DNA of 48,458 bases from Haplomitrium mnioides (Eukaryota > Marchantiophyta > Haplomitriopsida > Calobryales), in contig JBNGIS010005706.1 of assembly GCA_049999725.1 (NCBI GenBank), positions 1-48,458 on the forward strand, in the 5' to 3' direction. The position numbers and the translations under genes are program-made. The notes below the pieces were generated by a model. That model was not told where the DNA came from. It searched no databases and saw only the letters and a list, made by a program, of their open reading frames with translations. Positions 9,148 through 19,442 of this stretch are shown here, one piece after another; the first letter of the stretch is position 1; the number at the start of each line of letters is the position of its first letter.

Positions 9148-9901
9148 GGTTGTGTAATAGTATAGGCATAAGGTTGTTTTATTTATAAGAAAATAGAGAG
9201 GAGTAAAGGAAGTGATAGAGAGTCACATTTATGGTTGAGATAAGATTACTTGACTTCGAAGTCCCTTTTAGTAGAGAGTCACTTTTAGGCTATCCACTTC
9301 ATGATGCTAGTTAGGAACCTTCTTCAAATCTTGAGAATGCTCAAAAAGCTATTCAAATATTTGAAAGTTGCAACAATGACAAGGACCTTATCCATTAGAA
9401 GTCGTGGATTATGTAGTAGTACAAGCATAAGGTTGTGTTATTTATAAGAAAATATAGAGGAGTGAAGAAAGTCGTAGAGAGTCACTTTTAGAGTTGAGAT
9501 AAGATTACTTGACTTTGAAGTCACTTTTAGTAAAGAGTCGGTTGAAATTATAAGTGACTTGTAAGTGAAGAAAGAGGGATGACACCCACTTCTCTTGTAT
9601 AAATCGAAGGGCTTCCTAGCCCCACTCTTCATCTTGGAGTTCTTCTTGAATCACTTAGGTTCTTTGGTTTCTAGGCTTTTGCTTGCACTCTTGGTCTTAA
9701 CTTAGGCTTTGAGTTGCTTTTGGTTGAAGAACTCTATTAGATTTCACTATGAGTTCTTGCTCATTTGGATTTGGTCTTTGAGTTCTTTTATAGGTTGCTA
9801 AAACACCAAAAAAATGTAAATAGATTAGTAAAACATGTCTTGATGTCTCCAATTTCAAAAGATAACTTCAAACACAAAAATATTAAAAGTAACTAACAAG
9901 T
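9148..9901. other. Spacer at the centre of the giant inverted repeat
   Basis: Present once, between the two arms. It contains a tandem duplication (9151-9292 and 9410-9550, offset 259 bases) and a TATA-like tataaat at 9597-9603 followed by a GC-richer stretch. This could be LTR-derived, but I see no clear terminal TG/CA with target duplication. Confidence 0.6.
9151..9550. repeat. Tandem duplication in the spacer (offset 259 bp)
   Basis: The block gcataaggttgt..ttatttataagaaaata..gagagtcac..gttgagataagattacttgac occurs at 9166 and again at 9425 with a few substitutions. The intervening 9293-9409 is unique. Confidence 0.8.
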
Positions 9902-10264
9902 GCTACTTTGAACCATGAACCACTACTGAGTTCTTGTTTCATTTGATGTTCGCAAAAACTAATTTTCAAATTTTAGCATAAAAAATAACCAATTTGACTG
10001 TAATTATATTTTTTTTGCAAAAAAACAAGTTTTTACATCAAAGTTGCTTATTTCACGTACATATTATATTGAAAAAATGTTTTTATGAGAATTTTATCAA
10101 AATTTCTTTGACAATTTCTTAAGGAAGAGCATCACCGAACATAATATATATATTAAACATACAAGAAAATTGTTGTTAAAATTTTCAAGTTTAACAATGA
10201 TGTTTTTAATTTTAAAAATTGATCAAAACATTGTAAATTTATTAGAAACATATTCTATAAAAAA

Positions 10265-10700
10265 AAGACACTTATGCACGCAAGGACTTTGAATTGTAGT
10301 CTAAAAGCTTATGTACGTAGGGACTGCTAAAGCTTATATGAACTTTGAATGTTGAGAAGCTATAGCACATGTGGAATGTTTAAGCTCAAGCGTCCAAGAA
10401 CTTTGAGCTAGAGCCTTTTGGTGTATGCCCACTTGGAATGTTGAAGCCCATGTATGAATAGACTTCTTAAGCCCATGCACACATGGAACATTAAATCCCA
10501 TATGCCCATGGATAGCTAAAGCCTAGACATGGTTGGTTTGCTAAAGCCTATACGTGCATGGACTACTAAAGCCACTACGTGCATGGACTGTTGAAGCCCA
10601 GACGCGCAGGAGCTGAAGAAGCCCTTGCGTGTATGGACTATTGAAACTCACGATTGAAGAAAACTTGTACATAAATCAAAATATGTTAAAACAGAACTTT
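10265..10700. repeat. Palindromic-word array, right 3' flank
   Basis: About thirteen units such as cctatacgtgcatggactactaaagcc, actacgtgcatggactgttgaagcc and cagacgcgcagg. The spacer is mostly 'taaagcc/tgaagcc'. It is the counterpart of 8785-8395. Confidence 0.75.
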
Positions 10701-10899
10701 CATGCCAACATGGACTTTGTTGCTAATTTTACAAAAACCAATAGGTTTTGTTCAAAAATCATTTTGCAAAAGTAAATGGATCTCTAAGAAAATACTTAAT
10801 AAATTCTATTTAGAATGCAACAAGAATGAAGATTAATCACAAAATAGTTTGTAGAAAAAATACTTTCTTATTTTTGAAAAATATGTGAGTCTACAATTA

Positions 10900-11530
10900 C
10901 AGCTTTAGCCCTATTCTCTTTAGGAGGAATGGTCACATCTAAATCAATGGGTTGAGAAGCTTTGGCATCTATAGCCATGAGAGAATCCTGCCAAGACTTT
11001 TCAGTCCCAGAATTTGCAACAAAATCACCAAATGTACTAGCATTACCAAGAGGAACTACTCCTTATGGTACATATATACAATCTACGGTTCTGTCACATC
11101 AGATGGCAAAGAAACCATTATCAAAACTCTCTCAAGAATATAGATAGGCTGACGTCTATCATATTCCATGACAATGCAGTTTTGCATCAACTTCAGAGCA
11201 TATACAAGGCATGTGCAGAACCCAAAGCAAAGATTTAAGATCCAATTTTGCTTTGTTGACAAATGGTCATTGAAAATTTTGTACAAAGCCTAAGGCTTTT
11301 GGTACACATTCACAGGAGCATCATCTCTTGGATGTTTAAGTTTAGCCAAAAGAGCTAGGTAGTTGAAAACACTCCTCATAATTTGTCGAGGACGACTGTT
11401 TGCATCATTGGATTGCAAGTTAAAGAGCTTCATGCTCCGCTTGCCCTCCTTATTCTAGTAGCCCACAGTCCAATACTCATATGCGCTAGCAATTCTAAAA
11501 CCACCCGAACAATGAACGTTGTTTTTGTCC
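10900..11530 (-). pseudogene. Right gene copy, exon 4 (methyltransferase C terminus)
   Basis: On the minus strand from the acceptor it reads NVHCSGGFRIASAYEYWTVGY, then SMKLFNLQSNDA, HPRDDAPVNVYQKP and DHLSTKQNW. Motif I at 11247-11212 is changed to ILNLCFGFCT (left copy DLCSGFGT), so the acidic residue and one glycine are lost. It continues ALKLMQNCIVMEYDRRQ. There are fewer stops than in the left copy: one after VGY near 11456 and one at 11291. The pattern beyond motif I (about 11150-10900) is weak. Together with the left copy it supports a beta-class DNA methyltransferase ancestry. Confidence 0.55.
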
Positions 11531-11623
11531 CTATAGTAGTAAAACAAATCAAACATTGGAGAGAATGTAAAGGAAAACTAAACAAGATAAACTAAAATAT
11601 GAAAAAATCAAAATAGAACTTAC
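11531..11623 (-). other. Intron 3 of right gene copy
   Basis: Minus-strand donor gtaagttc at 11623 and acceptor ctactatag ending at 11531, 93 bases, T-rich. It is aligned with the left intron at 7535-7632. Confidence 0.8.
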
Positions 11624-12180
11624 CAAAGTCTGTGGTTGATGGTATAGCAAACCCTCCCAAGAGCATACTCGACGATGCCAAACTGTTGAGAAGAATGGAT
11701 TATAGCAAAAGACCAAAAATTGAAAGTTGTAATGCCGCAACAAAGGAAACCATATCAAAAATGTCATCCTTCGTGAAGGGTTTGAAATCATCATAGTTGC
11801 ATTCCTTAAGGTTATAACCATAAGAAACATTAACGATTGCTAAAGTGAAACATCTGGGTTTCATCAATTCCTTCAATTGTCAAGCATTTGCCTCTCCATG
11901 GACTTGATAAAACACCACGTTTAGTCCATCAACATAGGACATTAAAGTCCTTGTCTTGCTCTTTACGCCATCCTTCACATGGAGGGGCAATAGCTTCATT
12001 TTGTTGCCTTGCCTTGAACTCTCTAGTTTTCTGGCAATGCAACAGAAAAGTAGTAGGCTGGGATACAAGAGTGAGGGCTTGGTCTTGATCTTTAGAGGCT
12101 TCTTTGATCGTCAATCTCCTTTTCCGTTTGGCATTGGCTGTCAATTTTTTGGCAAGCTTCCATTTGAATGTTTTGTCTTC
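11624..12180 (-). pseudogene. Right gene copy, exon 3 (linker, motif IV region)
   Basis: Reads KTFKWKLAKKLTANAKRKRR, then EASKDQDQ and KARQQNE. A frameshift follows near 11990, then SYVDGLNVVFYQVHGE and a stop at 11881. The next words are CFTLAIVNVSYGYNLKECNYDD (11863-11800, shortened here to its key part NVSYGYN) and FKPFTKDDIFDMV. NVSYGYN sits where beta-class methyltransferases carry motif IV ([DNS]-P-P-[YW]), so it may be a decayed version. After one more frame slip near 11745 comes FWSFAIIHSSQQFG. The left copy lacks the motif IV region by deletion. Confidence 0.45.
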
Positions 12181-12256
12181 TTGTACAATGGAAAGAGGAA
12201 AAAATCAGAGGAGAAAACAAAAAACAACACCTTGATTGTAAATAGAAATAGTGGTT

Positions 12257-12751
12257 TGTGAAGGCATGAGATGAATATCTAGATACTTTTATGCATTGGA
12301 ATTGATGGTGCAATGTTTGTGGTGTTGGGATGAAGGATAGGGAGGATTTGGATGTCATTAGAGGAAATATGAGCTTTTCAAAATTTCAGCAAAATCTATA
12401 TAGAGTAAATTGTGTTCTTATTAGATGGGTATTGGAGCCAAGATTTTATAGGTATATAGTTTGTGTTAAATATCAATAGTAATAGTATGCAAAACGGAAA
12501 AAGTTGTTGTAAACCGGGAGTTATAACCGGTCAATGAAAAACCAGAACTCTACAAAAAAATCAAAACAAAGAATATTTAAATAATAAAAAATGAAAATTA
12601 TGTTTTTGTTATGATACATAGAGTAACATAGAACTAGGATTAGATGATACTTTAACTAATCTATAACTAGGTTATTAATCTACCATTAGTGAGTAGATTA
12701 TCTTAGTACTAATCCTAGATACAAACATTATTATCATGTATGATTACTCTT
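12257..12751. other. Unassigned AT-rich segment left of SL copy 2
   Basis: Not present in the left arm. It contains no open reading frame of note. Its right half (12620-12751) holds an imperfect inverted repeat. This stretch and 29796-30080 flank the nested SL and G1 insertions, so they may be the two ends of an older insertion in intron 2, but they share no sequence that I can see. Confidence 0.4.
12635..12745. repeat. MITE-like imperfect hairpin
   Basis: Arms 'aactaggattagatgat' (about 12632) and 'agtactaatcctagat' (about 12705-12720) are inverted relative to each other, with a second nested pair 'taatctataactagg' and 'ctaccattagtgagtagatta'. The outer words atgatacatagagtaa and atcatgtatgattactct are also loosely inverted. 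No target duplication was verified. Confidence 0.35.
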
Positions 12752-13190
12752 TGTGAGAGCATAGTTCCTGATAGAAGGTCAGAAATGGCTTGAAGGACCT
12801 CTCTTCTATGCGGTGGAGTGAGAAAGAAGTGGTAAAGCTTCATTTTTAAGGGTAAAGCTGTAAAATGTAAGGATCAGAGGAAAATTTTGGGATGAAGTTG
12901 GAAAAGGAAAGAAGGCTGACTGAGGAGGAAGTTAAGTTCTTTTTCAGTTGGAGAAAAAATAAAAAAATAAAAAACTTTTTGGTAAAACTAATCTAATTGT
13001 TGAGGGCCAGCTAGCCCCTATCTACCTATCTATTTCTAATATATGTGTTGATGGACAACTTGCCCAGGAGCCAGGTGAAGAGTATCGAAGGAAGCCGGTG
13101 CCCTGAACTAGGTCCGTCTTGGGGCAAGAAGATAAGCGCTGGCCTTACACCCCTGTGGGGTTGCCTCTCGAAAGTAAGTTAGTGCAGAAT

Positions 13191-13200
13191 CCTTATATAC
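13191..13200 (+). promoter_or_regulatory. TATA-like box of SL copy 2
   Basis: ccttatatac, about 440 bases from the SL 5' end. The other two SL copies have tttatatagg (48351-48360) and tttatata on the minus strand near 4400 at the same place. Confidence 0.4.
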
Positions 13201-14054
13201 TATTTCTAAGTTATGACAGAAGACTTATGGGACAAAATGCAACTACGGGGTTGGACGAGCTCACGGGAGAAGGATGATTAGTTGATGTGCGAAGGAAGAA
13301 ATGATTTGCAAAGGATAGAGAATCTGAGATGGAATGGGAGCTCTACAAATGAAAGGTAAGATCGATCTGTGTTGAAGGCTTCTAAAGAAATCCAATGTTG
13401 TAAAAATTAAGGAATAAATCTGCAAAGCAAATTCTTGAGAGGGAATGTTCAACGAATTGTTTAAGAAGACGGTCCTATTGACGGAGTTCTCTAATGACGA
13501 ACAAAGGATGTTACAAGGAAAGGTTGCTTAATTCTTTTCCCTAAGCAGTGAAATTCATGTGGAGAAGAGGAAGAAATTGGTTGTGTGAGAACCAAATTGT
13601 TACAGAAAAAGGTTGGGATTGAAGGACTGATTGTGAATCAATCTGGGATGAAGAAGGGATCAAATGTGGTGACAATTTTCTGAGATGAAGGCCAGTACTA
13701 AAGTAAATGAAAGAAAGAGGTCTGCAGAAATGCTCCTATAGAAAGTGATCAGCTGCAAGGGAGAGATTGTATTGCAAAGGAAATTGAAGTGAAAGAAGAG
13801 CGAGGAGGTTCGTGTGAAGAAGATTCTTGGTAAAAAGAAGGTATGCAACGATCGGGAGCTGAAATGGAAATCTGTGCATGAGAGCCCGATGTGGAAAATT
13901 TTATGAAAAGGAAGTCAATTGAGCAGAAATCGATCAGATCAACGAGGAAGTGATCTGTGATGAAAGGAACAAGAATGATTATTGAAAGAAAGTGGAAGAG
14001 GGTCCGAGAAGGGTCCATGGTCTGAAGAAGGTGTCGGAACCTCGCCTTCCGTTA

Positions 14055-14180
14055 TGGGGAACCCCAGTTAAGGGGGTTTCGATCTGTCTTCCTTGGTGGG
14101 ATACCCCGGTTAAGGGGGTTCCGTTGAGTGTTCATGTGGGGATCTGAAGTGGGATACCCCGGGTAAGTTGGTTCCGTATG
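14055..14180 (+). repeat. CCCCGGTTAAGGGGG-type short tandem repeat in SL copy 2
   Basis: Three units: gggaaccccagttaaggggg (14057), gggataccccggttaaggggg shortened to its core ACCCCGGTTAAGGGGGT (14102-14118), and gggataccccgggtaagttgg (14152). They are spaced 40-55 bases apart. Each core is close to a perfect palindrome around TTAA. Confidence 0.65.
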
Positions 14181-16100
14181 GGATTCCGAAGTAGGGATCC
14201 CTGGATAGGAAGGTTACGTTCCGAAGTATTCTAAGGAAAGGGTGATTGGCAAAAAAAGATGAAGCGAAATAGTGATGGATAAAACGGTGACTTGTCGATG
14301 TTTTGCGCGACAAGGATTGTTGCAAAAATGCAAGCAAGGAGAGGAGTTTGAATGGTCAATCGGTGATTTGTCATGGTTTCGGTGTGGAAGACGAACTAAA
14401 AGTTCAAAAGGGCGAAATAACTACTTGGAGGAATTTGAAAAGTTCAAAATTGAAGGGAGAGGAAACGGAAGAGTTAATGAAAGTTCAAAAATTATCATAA
14501 GAACAATTGCTAGTAATTAGTTCTTATGGTGAGCAAAGCCCGTGTAAATTAGTGAAAGTGTGTTGTTTAGTTTAAGAACAGACTGTGAGTTGTTAGTTCT
14601 TATTGAAAACTTAGTGTGAAAAAGTTAAAGTGTAGAGAAGTAAGTTAGTTGATTTGGAACTGTTAGGACTGTTATTGTCAGTTGAGCAAGACATGGGGTA
14701 CAAGCCTGTTGGCGAGTTCCTGTTCTTATGGTTGTCTCATTGTACAGATGTGCTTCAAGTAAAGATTATGAGATTCTTGTCTGTGAGGTCCCCTGCTCAT
14801 GTTTTGATTGCAAATTCATGAGGAGCAATTTGATGAAGGATTAAGAATTTGGAGTTAGATTTGATTGGCGGATGTTTTGCAGGTTTGCAATTAAAGAAGT
14901 CAGTGAGATTGCATTAGAAAAGTGTATGTCAAGGGGTACATGAGTGTGTTCTGCTGGTGGGTCTAAGTTTTGAGTTCCAGATTGTGATTTGTGGGAGGTT
15001 TAGTGGCAAATCAAATTTTCTTAAAGTTTTGTTATGTTCTATATTTGTTAAATTCTTAAGAAGAGAACCTTCTATAATTCTCCAGTTAGTGGATACTGGT
15101 TGGTGGGTTGCAGTAGAGCAAGCAGTGTTCAGATTTGTATGTGCCTATGGAATAGGTGGGCATTTCACAAATAAATAGAGTAGTGGGTGGTTGGAGGAAC
15201 AACAAGTGGATGTGAGATCAGGAGGGTCGTTCCATAGCTGAGTTCTCAGCATCAAGCTCTAGGATATATTGGGTTGGAGTGGCCTGAGTATCTAGTTTGA
15301 GGGAAGTGAGGTGTTGTAATGAAGGTAGGCATAGGAGTGTTGGTTTGAGAGTTTCAAGCAAGTTGGGTAACTGGTTGCTTTGGAATTTCTCTTATACAAC
15401 TCAAGTTTTAAATCAGCCTATACAACAGCTTTCTTATCCTAGAAGTATCAGTCATACAATTTGAGTAATTCTTGGCTTTGATTCTATTATAGTGAGTAGT
15501 AGAAGTGGTTTGTGTGTTTGGTTATTTGGAGAAAGGGTGGTTAGACCTAGAGTGGAGAGAGGTCCATCTCTGAACTGATAGAGTTCAGTGTCAGAACTCT
15601 ATAAAGAATCTGGAAAGTTGGTAATATCATTCAACAATTTCATGGGTAGAAATTTTATTTTATAAGCTTTCCAACAAGATACAGTACAAGAAGCTTGGAT
15701 TAGTATCAAGGATTTTAGAGGGATTCTTCTAGAAAGTACTAAAAAGTAGAAAAGTCAAGAAAAGCTACTTTAATCTTTGACTTGCTCTTTGAGAGAATCT
15801 CGAAATATGAAAGTAGCTTTTGTAGTTAGACACAAATAAAATAGAATAGTTGATTAGGTTAGATGTTTGGTCAAAGAAAACTCCAAATGAGAAGCTTCTT
15901 CTTGAAAAAGTAGGAAAAAGTTAAAAGTTAATTTAGAACTACTTTTGAGGAAAGCTCCTAATGAGAAGCTTCTTGAGAAAAAGGCAAAGATGCTTTAGTA
16001 GATACTTTAGGATATACTTTAGAGTTTAAAATTGAAAGACTAGCTTTTACCTAGGGTTAAAGAATCTCTAGGTTTTACTAGTAGTAATTTGCTAGACTAG

Positions 16101-16107
16101 TATATAA
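16101..16107 (+). promoter_or_regulatory. TATA box in the G1 5' LTR
   Basis: tatataa, followed 30-40 bases later by 'ggaggcttgagcctagctttc', a plausible transcript start. It is the only strong TATA in the unique part of this LTR. Confidence 0.5.
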
Positions 16108-16829
16108 GGAGAGAGAAGAGGGAAGAAGACTAGGGAGGCTTGAGCCTAGCTTTCATTTTCACACTTGGGAAGTTCATTCTTGGAGAGACCATTGGAGAAG
16201 CGCTTCAAAGAGCTCTTGGAGGAGTTGCTAAGTGTCAACCAATAATTTGGAGCATTAAGGAGAAATTCAAGAGATCAGAGGTGGCGTTGGCACCAATTTC
16301 CTCCTGTAAGTGTTACGGTACCTTGGAAGTAGCGGATTGACTTCAATCAACACATAAGAGCGGATTGCCTGAATTCAAAGAAGGAAACGGAGTGGTGAAG
16401 GACGAGGAGGGAGGTCGGCTAAAGATGGGCTTGTAGGGGGCTTCGAGGGTGGAACAGGGAGTTGTGTCCGCCCATAAGGGGGGTACTACTAAAATTCTAT
16501 GGAAGCAGAAGGGAGCCTGTAGGTGTCATTGGAATGCAAGAGTCAAGGCCTAGCAGGGAGGAAGGAACGTCACCAGAGGCGATCAGCCACAAGGAAGATC
16601 GAAGGATCCGAGACGTGGGGCGGAGGTTGAAGGAGGGCAGTAGGAGAAGAGGTAGCAGACAAGGAAAGGCCGTGGGGCAAACCTTCATATGCCACACACC
16701 AGAGGTGAAGATCAAGGAGAGAAAGGAAGGGTCAGGGCCTTCGGGAGCAGCGACTAGGCCAAGGATTGGGGGATACTTCGATCCCTCTGGCGTGAAGCAA
16801 GTCTTTTGATGTCCGCGACCTCTTCCTCC

Positions 16830-17560
16830 AATGCCCGCGAGGTTTAGCGGAAACATGGTGTCTTCGGAGGACTCTGCGAGATTTAGCGGAAACGTGGTGT
16901 CTTTGGAGGACTCCGCGAAATTCAGCAAAGTACCTGGCGTTGTTAGGGAGTCCACAGGTCTCTGCGAGGTTGTGGCGGGCCTAGGGAGTCCACGAATCTT
17001 CATGGAGAGATGGCGGACCCGGAGTGTATGCGGGGCTTTAGCAGAAACGTGGCAAGCACAGGAGGCCCACAGAGCTTAGCGGAAACGTGGCTGAAGAGGA
17101 GAGTCCGCGGTCTTCATCGAAGCCCTAGGTTAGCGCGACGGTCAAGCTCCCCTGTGGGAAACGACGTCAGACGGCGACCTCTCGGATTACGTGGCTGCCT
17201 CGAAGAGCTCGGAGAGATTCAGTGGACACGTGGCGGTGCGGTGGAGTCCGTTGGATTCCACTGAACCAGGTCAGCATGTTGGTCCGCCTTCCCTTTTGAA
17301 AATGGCGTTGGACGACGCTCTTGCCGATTTATATGGCATTTAGAGGGGGTCCATTGGATCCTTTGGGTCAGAGAAGAGTCAACCACGGAACCAAGTCAGC
17401 GCGGTAGTCCACCTTCCCTTTGGAAAATGACGTCGGACGACGAGCATGGAAGAAAGTCAACCTTGACACGTGGCACTTCGGAGGAGTCCGAGAGATCCTT
17501 CAGGCTTCCATGTCCGTCGGATCCTTCGGATTAGGATCCGCGGTCAACTTAAGAGCAAGG
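16830..17560 (+). repeat. Internal tandem array of the G1 5' LTR
   Basis: Degenerate units of about 40-60 bases built around 'agcggaaacgtgg' and 'cttcggaggactccgcgag' (starts near 16848, 16889, 17043, 17078), then 'attacgtggc/gacacgtggc' and 'gtcggacg' units. The same array is seen at 27240-28030 and inverted at 21240-22000. ACGTGG recurs throughout, giving a G-box-like character. Confidence 0.7.
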
Positions 17561-19272
17561 TTAAAGCATTGGTCTAACTTCTAGGTTGAATGCAGCGTCG
17601 GACGGCCGCAACGGAGGAAAAGTCAAGCAACGGACCCTGGGTTCCACTGGATTCTTTGGACTTGGGTTCCATGAGAATCTTTGGAATCTCAGTCTGTGAG
17701 ATTCCTCAAACTCACTTCCGTATGACCGTTGTACTTGGCGTCATTCAACAACCAGGTGGGACAAGTGTCGGAACGTCTGTGTCCGTGTCTAGCGGGATTA
17801 ACGACCAGCGAGACAAGTGTCGCAATGCTTGTGTCCGAGCCTAATGGAAATAACGACCTTTCAACGGGAAGGACTCTCGGGGGCAACGAAAACTTGGGGG
17901 AGTATACATGGACGGGTTCCAATTTTGATCAGGTTGATGTGCAAGCAAGCTAGAGTTGTGCCAGCAATCTCGAGACAAGGAAAATGCAAACGAGGTATGG
18001 CAAGAGTGGGATTCTAGTGAGAAATCACGTGAAGCAAATGAACTCGTGCTGGGGGCTAACGGAGGTGGAGGAGTACTTGAGGGGTGCCAAGAATCCCTAG
18101 GCATAGCACTCTAGAGGCTCGGGCAATCTAGGTGAACTCATCCTTGTGGGTGAACCAGAAGCGGAGGTAGATCGATACGGGGAATTCGAAGGGGATCCGT
18201 TTTGTTGAGAATTTGGGAGAGGCTGCCAAGTGGGATCTTAGGGTCGTCTCTACATTCTTTGTGCGGGAACATCAACCTTGAGTGCTCGGAGTGCGCTCTG
18301 GTGTATCTTTCAAGTGGAGCTGTGAAGAGGGTGTCTGCGCTAGTACTTGTGCACTGCGAAGAAGACTTGTTCGAGGCTCAGGGGTGGAGTGAGCTACCTG
18401 CAATCGGGAGGACTGTCTTCCAGAGGTGGAAGTGAAAGAAATCTTCTTCCGATTGTAAGGAAGTAAATCCAGAGCTTCTAGCAATGGAAGTTGAAAACTA
18501 TGTGGAGAAGGGTGTGTGGGTGTGGGGGTTGATGTGAAGGTTGGAAGGTGGTAAGTGGCTTAGAAGGGGGGAGTCTGCTGGGAGACCAGTTCCAGTGGTC
18601 CTGCAAGGTCACTGTTTTATTGTAGTGCAGGGTTTGAGTGTGTTGTAATTGTGTATATGTTTAGTAGTTAGATTTGCATTTTGTTATCTTATGCAAGAGA
18701 CATTTAGACTAGGATTAAACAGGTATCGGTTGTGCAGGCCTTGGGACAACCTTAAGAGGGGGAGTCAAGTCCATTGACATAGTCTTGTGACCTTGGGGTC
18801 AGTGCACTCTACTCTTGACTCTGTTTTATTATGTAGGAAACAACTCATAGTAGAGTAGATAGGATGTATACTTGTACCAGACCTTTTGACAACCGTGAGA
18901 GGGGGAGTCAAGTCCCTTGTTATTGTTCATTGGTGCAAGGTCCAATACATTTTTGCCTCTGAAGTATACACAAGGTGGCAGGGTCTAGATTTGGTACCCT
19001 TGAAGTACATTGAAAGATTTACACAAGGAATATTGAGGTGGTGTGAATGTGGACTTGGGTGGTGTGAATGAATGATCAAATTGTATGCTGATGGGAATGA
19101 GGAGGTGAGTAAAGGGCTTGTATGGTAAGAGGGATTCCTTAAAGCCTCAAAGTGATAACTGGATAAGGGCCATCTCAGAAAAGAACCTTAAGACCCTAAA
19201 TCTGTCCTCCCCTGCCTTCCAAGTAGCACATGAGAAAGTTAAGGCCAGAAGGATGGGAGTGACATGAATTTT

Positions 19273-19290
19273 TGGCGCTAGAAGGAGGGC
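19273..19290 (+). promoter_or_regulatory. G1 primer-binding site
   Basis: tggcgctagaaggagggc begins eight bases after the LTR end. A TGGCGC start implies a primer tRNA ending in GCGCCA, as in Athila/Tat-type plant elements. The exact tRNA cannot be named from this. Confidence 0.6.
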
Positions 19291-19442
19291 TAAATGTTTG
19301 GAGAAACCAAAGACCAACCCAAAACCAAGATATCACTTTGTGCACCAGAGACCCAAAGTCAAATTGTGAAGGCGAATTTCGAGAAACAGAGCAGCTGGGT
19401 GTGAGTCTGTTGAGGAAGAGTGGCGAAAGGCAGAGATTCTAG

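Larger units (their letters stand above)
9902..12256 (-). repeat. Right arm of giant inverted repeat, inner segment
   Basis: Reverse complement of 6950-9147 in order. It carries exons 3 and 4 and the 3' array of the right gene copy. The arm is broken at about 12256 by the nested block that extends to 30080. Confidence 0.85.
12752..15624 (+). mobile_element. SL solo-LTR-like repeat, copy 2
   Basis: Starts TGTGAGAGCATAG and is homologous, on the opposite strand, to 4853-1924. It has a TATA-like ccttatatac at 13191-13200 and no coding capacity. A short tandem repeat of the GGGATACCCCGGTTAAGGGGG type sits at 14055-14180. It ends ..GGAAAGTTGGTAA at 15624, directly against sequence assigned to the G1 5' LTR, so its 3' end may have been set by the G1 insertion. 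Length is 2873 bases. Confidence 0.65.
15625..19264 (+). repeat. G1 5' LTR (Athila-like gypsy); left border approximate
   Basis: The region from about 16760 to 19264 is directly repeated at 27176-29795, and 16240-18135 is found inverted at 22540-20603. The 3' end is set by ..GGGAGTGACA at 19264, eight bases before the primer-binding site. The 5' end is not fixed by a second copy. The part from 15625 holds a promoter-like region (TATA at 16101), so the LTR probably begins at or after 15625, giving a length of up to about 3.6 kb. It contains a long internal tandem array (16830-17560) and no ORF of note. The G-rich 'gagggggagtcaagtcc' word occurs twice (18758, 18898). Confidence 0.7.

Noticed and set aside
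9148-9901. Spacer as a complete solo LTR.
   Set aside because: No matching 5-bp duplication could be found at candidate TG/CA ends.
16497-17003. Long minus-strand open stretch (168 codons) across the G1 LTR array.
   Set aside because: It reflects the tandem repeat read in one frame, and the peptide is repetitive and has no domain. The homologous stretches in the other LTR copies do not keep it open.
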